DNA of 64,000 bases from assembly GCF_002245215.1 (NCBI RefSeq), contig NZ_NPMR01000001.1:372001-436000 (forward strand), given 5' to 3'. A program made the position numbers and the translations under genes. This document shows positions 62,221-64,000 of this stretch, piece after piece. Each line of letters begins with the position of its first letter. Positions within the stretch are counted from its first letter, which is position 1. The stretch comes from Microbacterium sp. Yaish 1. GTDB lineage: Bacteria; Actinomycetota; Actinomycetes; Actinomycetales; Microbacteriaceae. The notes below the pieces were generated by a model that was not told where the DNA came from, did not search any database, and saw nothing but the letters and a program-made list of their open reading frames with translations.

Positions 62221-64000
62221 ATGCGCGTGCTCCGAGCGGTGACGCTCTCGATCGTGGCGAGCCTGATGTTCGTCGTGGGCGGCTCCGCCGCGGCCTGGGC
62301 GACCGACCCGGTCGACCTCAGTTCGGGACGCGTCGTCGATCAGGCCGATGCGCTCTCCTCGGGCGAGGAGCGTGCCGTCACCGAGAGGCTCACCGCGCTG
62401 AGCTCCGAAGCCGGCGTCGATCTGTGGGTCGTCTACGTCGACGCGTTCACCAGCCCGTCCGACGCCGAAGGCTGGGCCAACGCGGTCGCCGAACGCGGCG
62501 GCCTCGGCGTGAACCAGTACGTGCTGGCGATCGCGACCGAGCAGCGCAACTTCTACCTGTCGGGCGACACCAACGGCCCGGTCGACGGCGACACGCTCGG
62601 CACGATCGAGACCCGCGACATCCTTCCGGAGCTCCGTGCAGAGGATTGGGGCGGCGCGGCGTTCGCCGCGGCCGGAGGACTCGCGGCGGCGGTCGGCGGA
62701 TCCGGCGGCGCGTCGGACGGCTCGGGCATCTCGGGCCTGACGATCGTCCTCGGGATCCTCGCCGTGGGCGCCGTGATCGCCGTCATCGTCGTGTTCGTCC
62801 GCCGCCGACGCAGCGGGGCCGGCCCCGCCTCCGTCCGTGGCGCAGCGGCCGAGCCGATCGAGCAGCTCGCCCGGCGCTCCGCCAGCGCGCTCGTGGCAGC
62901 CGACGACGCTATCCGGACGAGCGAGCAGGAGCTCGGATTCGCGACTGCGCAGTTCGGCGACGACGCAGCCGCTGCGTTCGCCGAGACGCTGGCTCAGGCG
63001 CGACGCGACCTCGATGAGGCGTTCTCGCTGCAGCAGCGCCTGGACGATGACCAGCCCGACACCGAGGCCGACGTCCGCGCCATCCACACCCGGATCCTCG
63101 AGCTGTGCGCGCACGCCGACTCCGAGCTGGATGCGCGTGCCGACGAGTTCGACCGTCTGCGCGACCTCGAGCAGAACGCTCCCGAGGCGCTCGTGCGCAT
63201 CCAGCAGGACCGGGTGTCCGCCGGTGACGGCCTCACCGCGGCGATCACCTCTCTCGAGCGGCTGCGGTCCGCCTATGCCCCCGAAGAGCTCGCGACGATC
63301 GGCGACAACCACGATCAGGCGCGCAGCCGACTGGCCTACGCGGATGACCAGCTCGCGGCGGCTCAACGATCGATCGCAGCAGGCGACGGCGCCAGCGCAG
63401 CCGTCTCGCTGCGCGCAGCCGAGGGAGCCGTCGCTCAAGCCGCCCAGTTGGAGGCCTCGGTCGAGAAGGTCGCCGCCGACCTGGCGACCGCCGAGCGCGA
63501 CGCCGCCGCGCTCATCACCGAGCTGGAGCAGGATGTCGCCGCCGCCGTCGGTGTCCCCGATCCCGACGGCGCACTCGCCGCGGTCGCTTCCGCCACCCGT
63601 CAGCAGATCGACGCCGCGCGCGCTCAGCTGACCGGCGAGCACCGCCGCCCGCAGGCGGCACAGTCCGCGCTCCTGGGTGCGAACTCCGCCATCGATGCCG
63701 CCCTCGCCGGCGCCCGGGATGCCGCTCAGCGCGCCGCCCGCGCACGACAGACGCTCGAACAGCAGCTGCAGCAGGCCCGCGCCCAGGTCTCCGCCGCGGA
63801 GGACTACATCGGCACGAGGCGCGGCGCTGTCGGAGCGACAGCGCGGACGCGGATCGCGGAAGCACGGGCGTCGCTCGATCGCGCGGAGGCGACCGCGCAG
63901 ATCGAACCGGAACGCGCCCTGGCAGATGCCTCACGTGCGACGCAGCTGAGCGGCCTCGCGATCGACGCCGCCCGCACCGATGTCGGCGGGTTCGCGTCGG
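62221..64000 (+). CDS. TPM-domain membrane protein with long coiled-coil region, cut by window edge
   Basis: At least 593 codons, open at the right edge. A signal peptide (VTLSIVASLMFVVGGSAAAWA) is followed by a TPM_phosphatase domain (~30-150: VVDQADALSSGEERAVTERLTALSSEAGVDLWVVYVDAF, YVLAIATEQRNFYLSG). A Gly/Ser linker, one transmembrane helix (~180-200, LTIVLGILAVGAVIAVIVVFV), a basic stop and a long cytosolic Ala/Glu/Arg-rich helical region of coiled-coil repeats follow. The TPM domain faces outside. Relatives have been linked to photosystem repair in plants and to membrane stress in bacteria. Ribosome site GGAAGGGGAA precedes the ATG. Confidence 0.85.
   Translation, partial: MRVLRAVTLSIVASLMFVVGGSAAAWATDPVDLSSGRVVDQADALSSGEERAVTERLTALSSEAGVDLWVVYVDAFTSPSDAEGWANAVAERGGLGVNQYVLAIATEQRNFYLSGDTNGPVDGDTLGTIETRDILPELRAEDWGGAAFAAAGGLAAAVGGSGGASDGSGISGLTIVLGILAVGAVIAVIVVFVRRRRSGAGPASVRGAAAEPIEQLARRSASALVAADDAIRTSEQELGFATAQFGDDAAAAFAETLAQARRDLDEAFSLQQRLDDDQPDTEADVRAIHTRILELCAHADSELDARADEFDRLRDLEQNAPEALVRIQQDRVSAGDGLTAAITSLERLRSAYAPEELATIGDNHDQARSRLAYADDQLAAAQRSIAAGDGASAAVSLRAAEGAVAQAAQLEASVEKVAADLATAERDAAALITELEQDVAAAVGVPDPDGALAAVASATRQQIDAARAQLTGEHRRPQAAQSALLGANSAIDAALAGARDAAQRAARARQTLEQQLQQARAQVSAAEDYIGTRRGAVGATARTRIAEARASLDRAEATAQIEPERALADASRATQLSGLAIDAARTDVGGFAS

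Overview
This is high-GC DNA from an actinobacterium, most likely a member of the Microbacteriaceae close to Microbacterium. The evidence is GTG-rich start usage, dense 4-nt stop/start overlaps, the argS-lysA-hom-thrC-thrB-rho-prfA block upstream of an intact atp operon, and family-typical small proteins (DUF7882-like, DUF5684-like, DUF3097).

Region by region. 1-4.5 kb: the start of an FtsK/SpoIIIE (EccC-like) ATPase cut by the window edge, a PP2C phosphatase, an aldo/keto reductase, a membrane protein and YaaA. 4.5-14.8 kb: the F0F1 ATP synthase operon (atpI-like, BEFHAGDC, read right to left) with wecA-like, tsaC/sua5 and prmC upstream. 14.9-16.5 kb: a divergent cysK-cysE pair. 16.5-28.4 kb: prfA, rho, thrB, thrC, hom, lysA, a YdeI-type gene broken by one in-frame TAG, a DUF2993/LmeA-like protein and argS. 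28.5-33.1 kb: transglutaminase, RidA, two acetyltransferases, an SGNH hydrolase, a four-gene regulator operon and a tRNA-Arg(CCG).

33.1-47.1 kb is the accessory highlight: a compact type VII (ESX/WXG100) locus. It has one 1459-aa FHA-FtsK/SpoIIIE ATPase, two WXG100 proteins identical in all 98 residues, and two cassettes of small helical protein + large DUF1023-like alpha/beta-hydrolase effector. These are followed by seven putative lipoproteins in three families. Two further C-terminal fragments of the first effector sit immediately before extra copies of its lipoprotein. This looks like an array of effector-tail/immunity cassettes shuffled by duplication and recombination. The secretion and toxin/immunity roles are inferred from family and gene order, not proven.

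47.2-62 kb: a TetR-linked quinone reductase, paired CNNM/CBS transporter-like proteins, TetR and MarR regulators, an M23 peptidase with three DUF5648-like repeats, small acidic proteins, an alpha/beta hydrolase, a pyridoxamine-oxidase-fold protein, an SMR efflux pair, a CPBP-like membrane protein, TrmB and DUF3097. 62.2-64 kb: a TPM-domain protein cut by the right edge. No stretch above 300 bases lacks a gene. No CRISPR array, integrase or transposase was seen.
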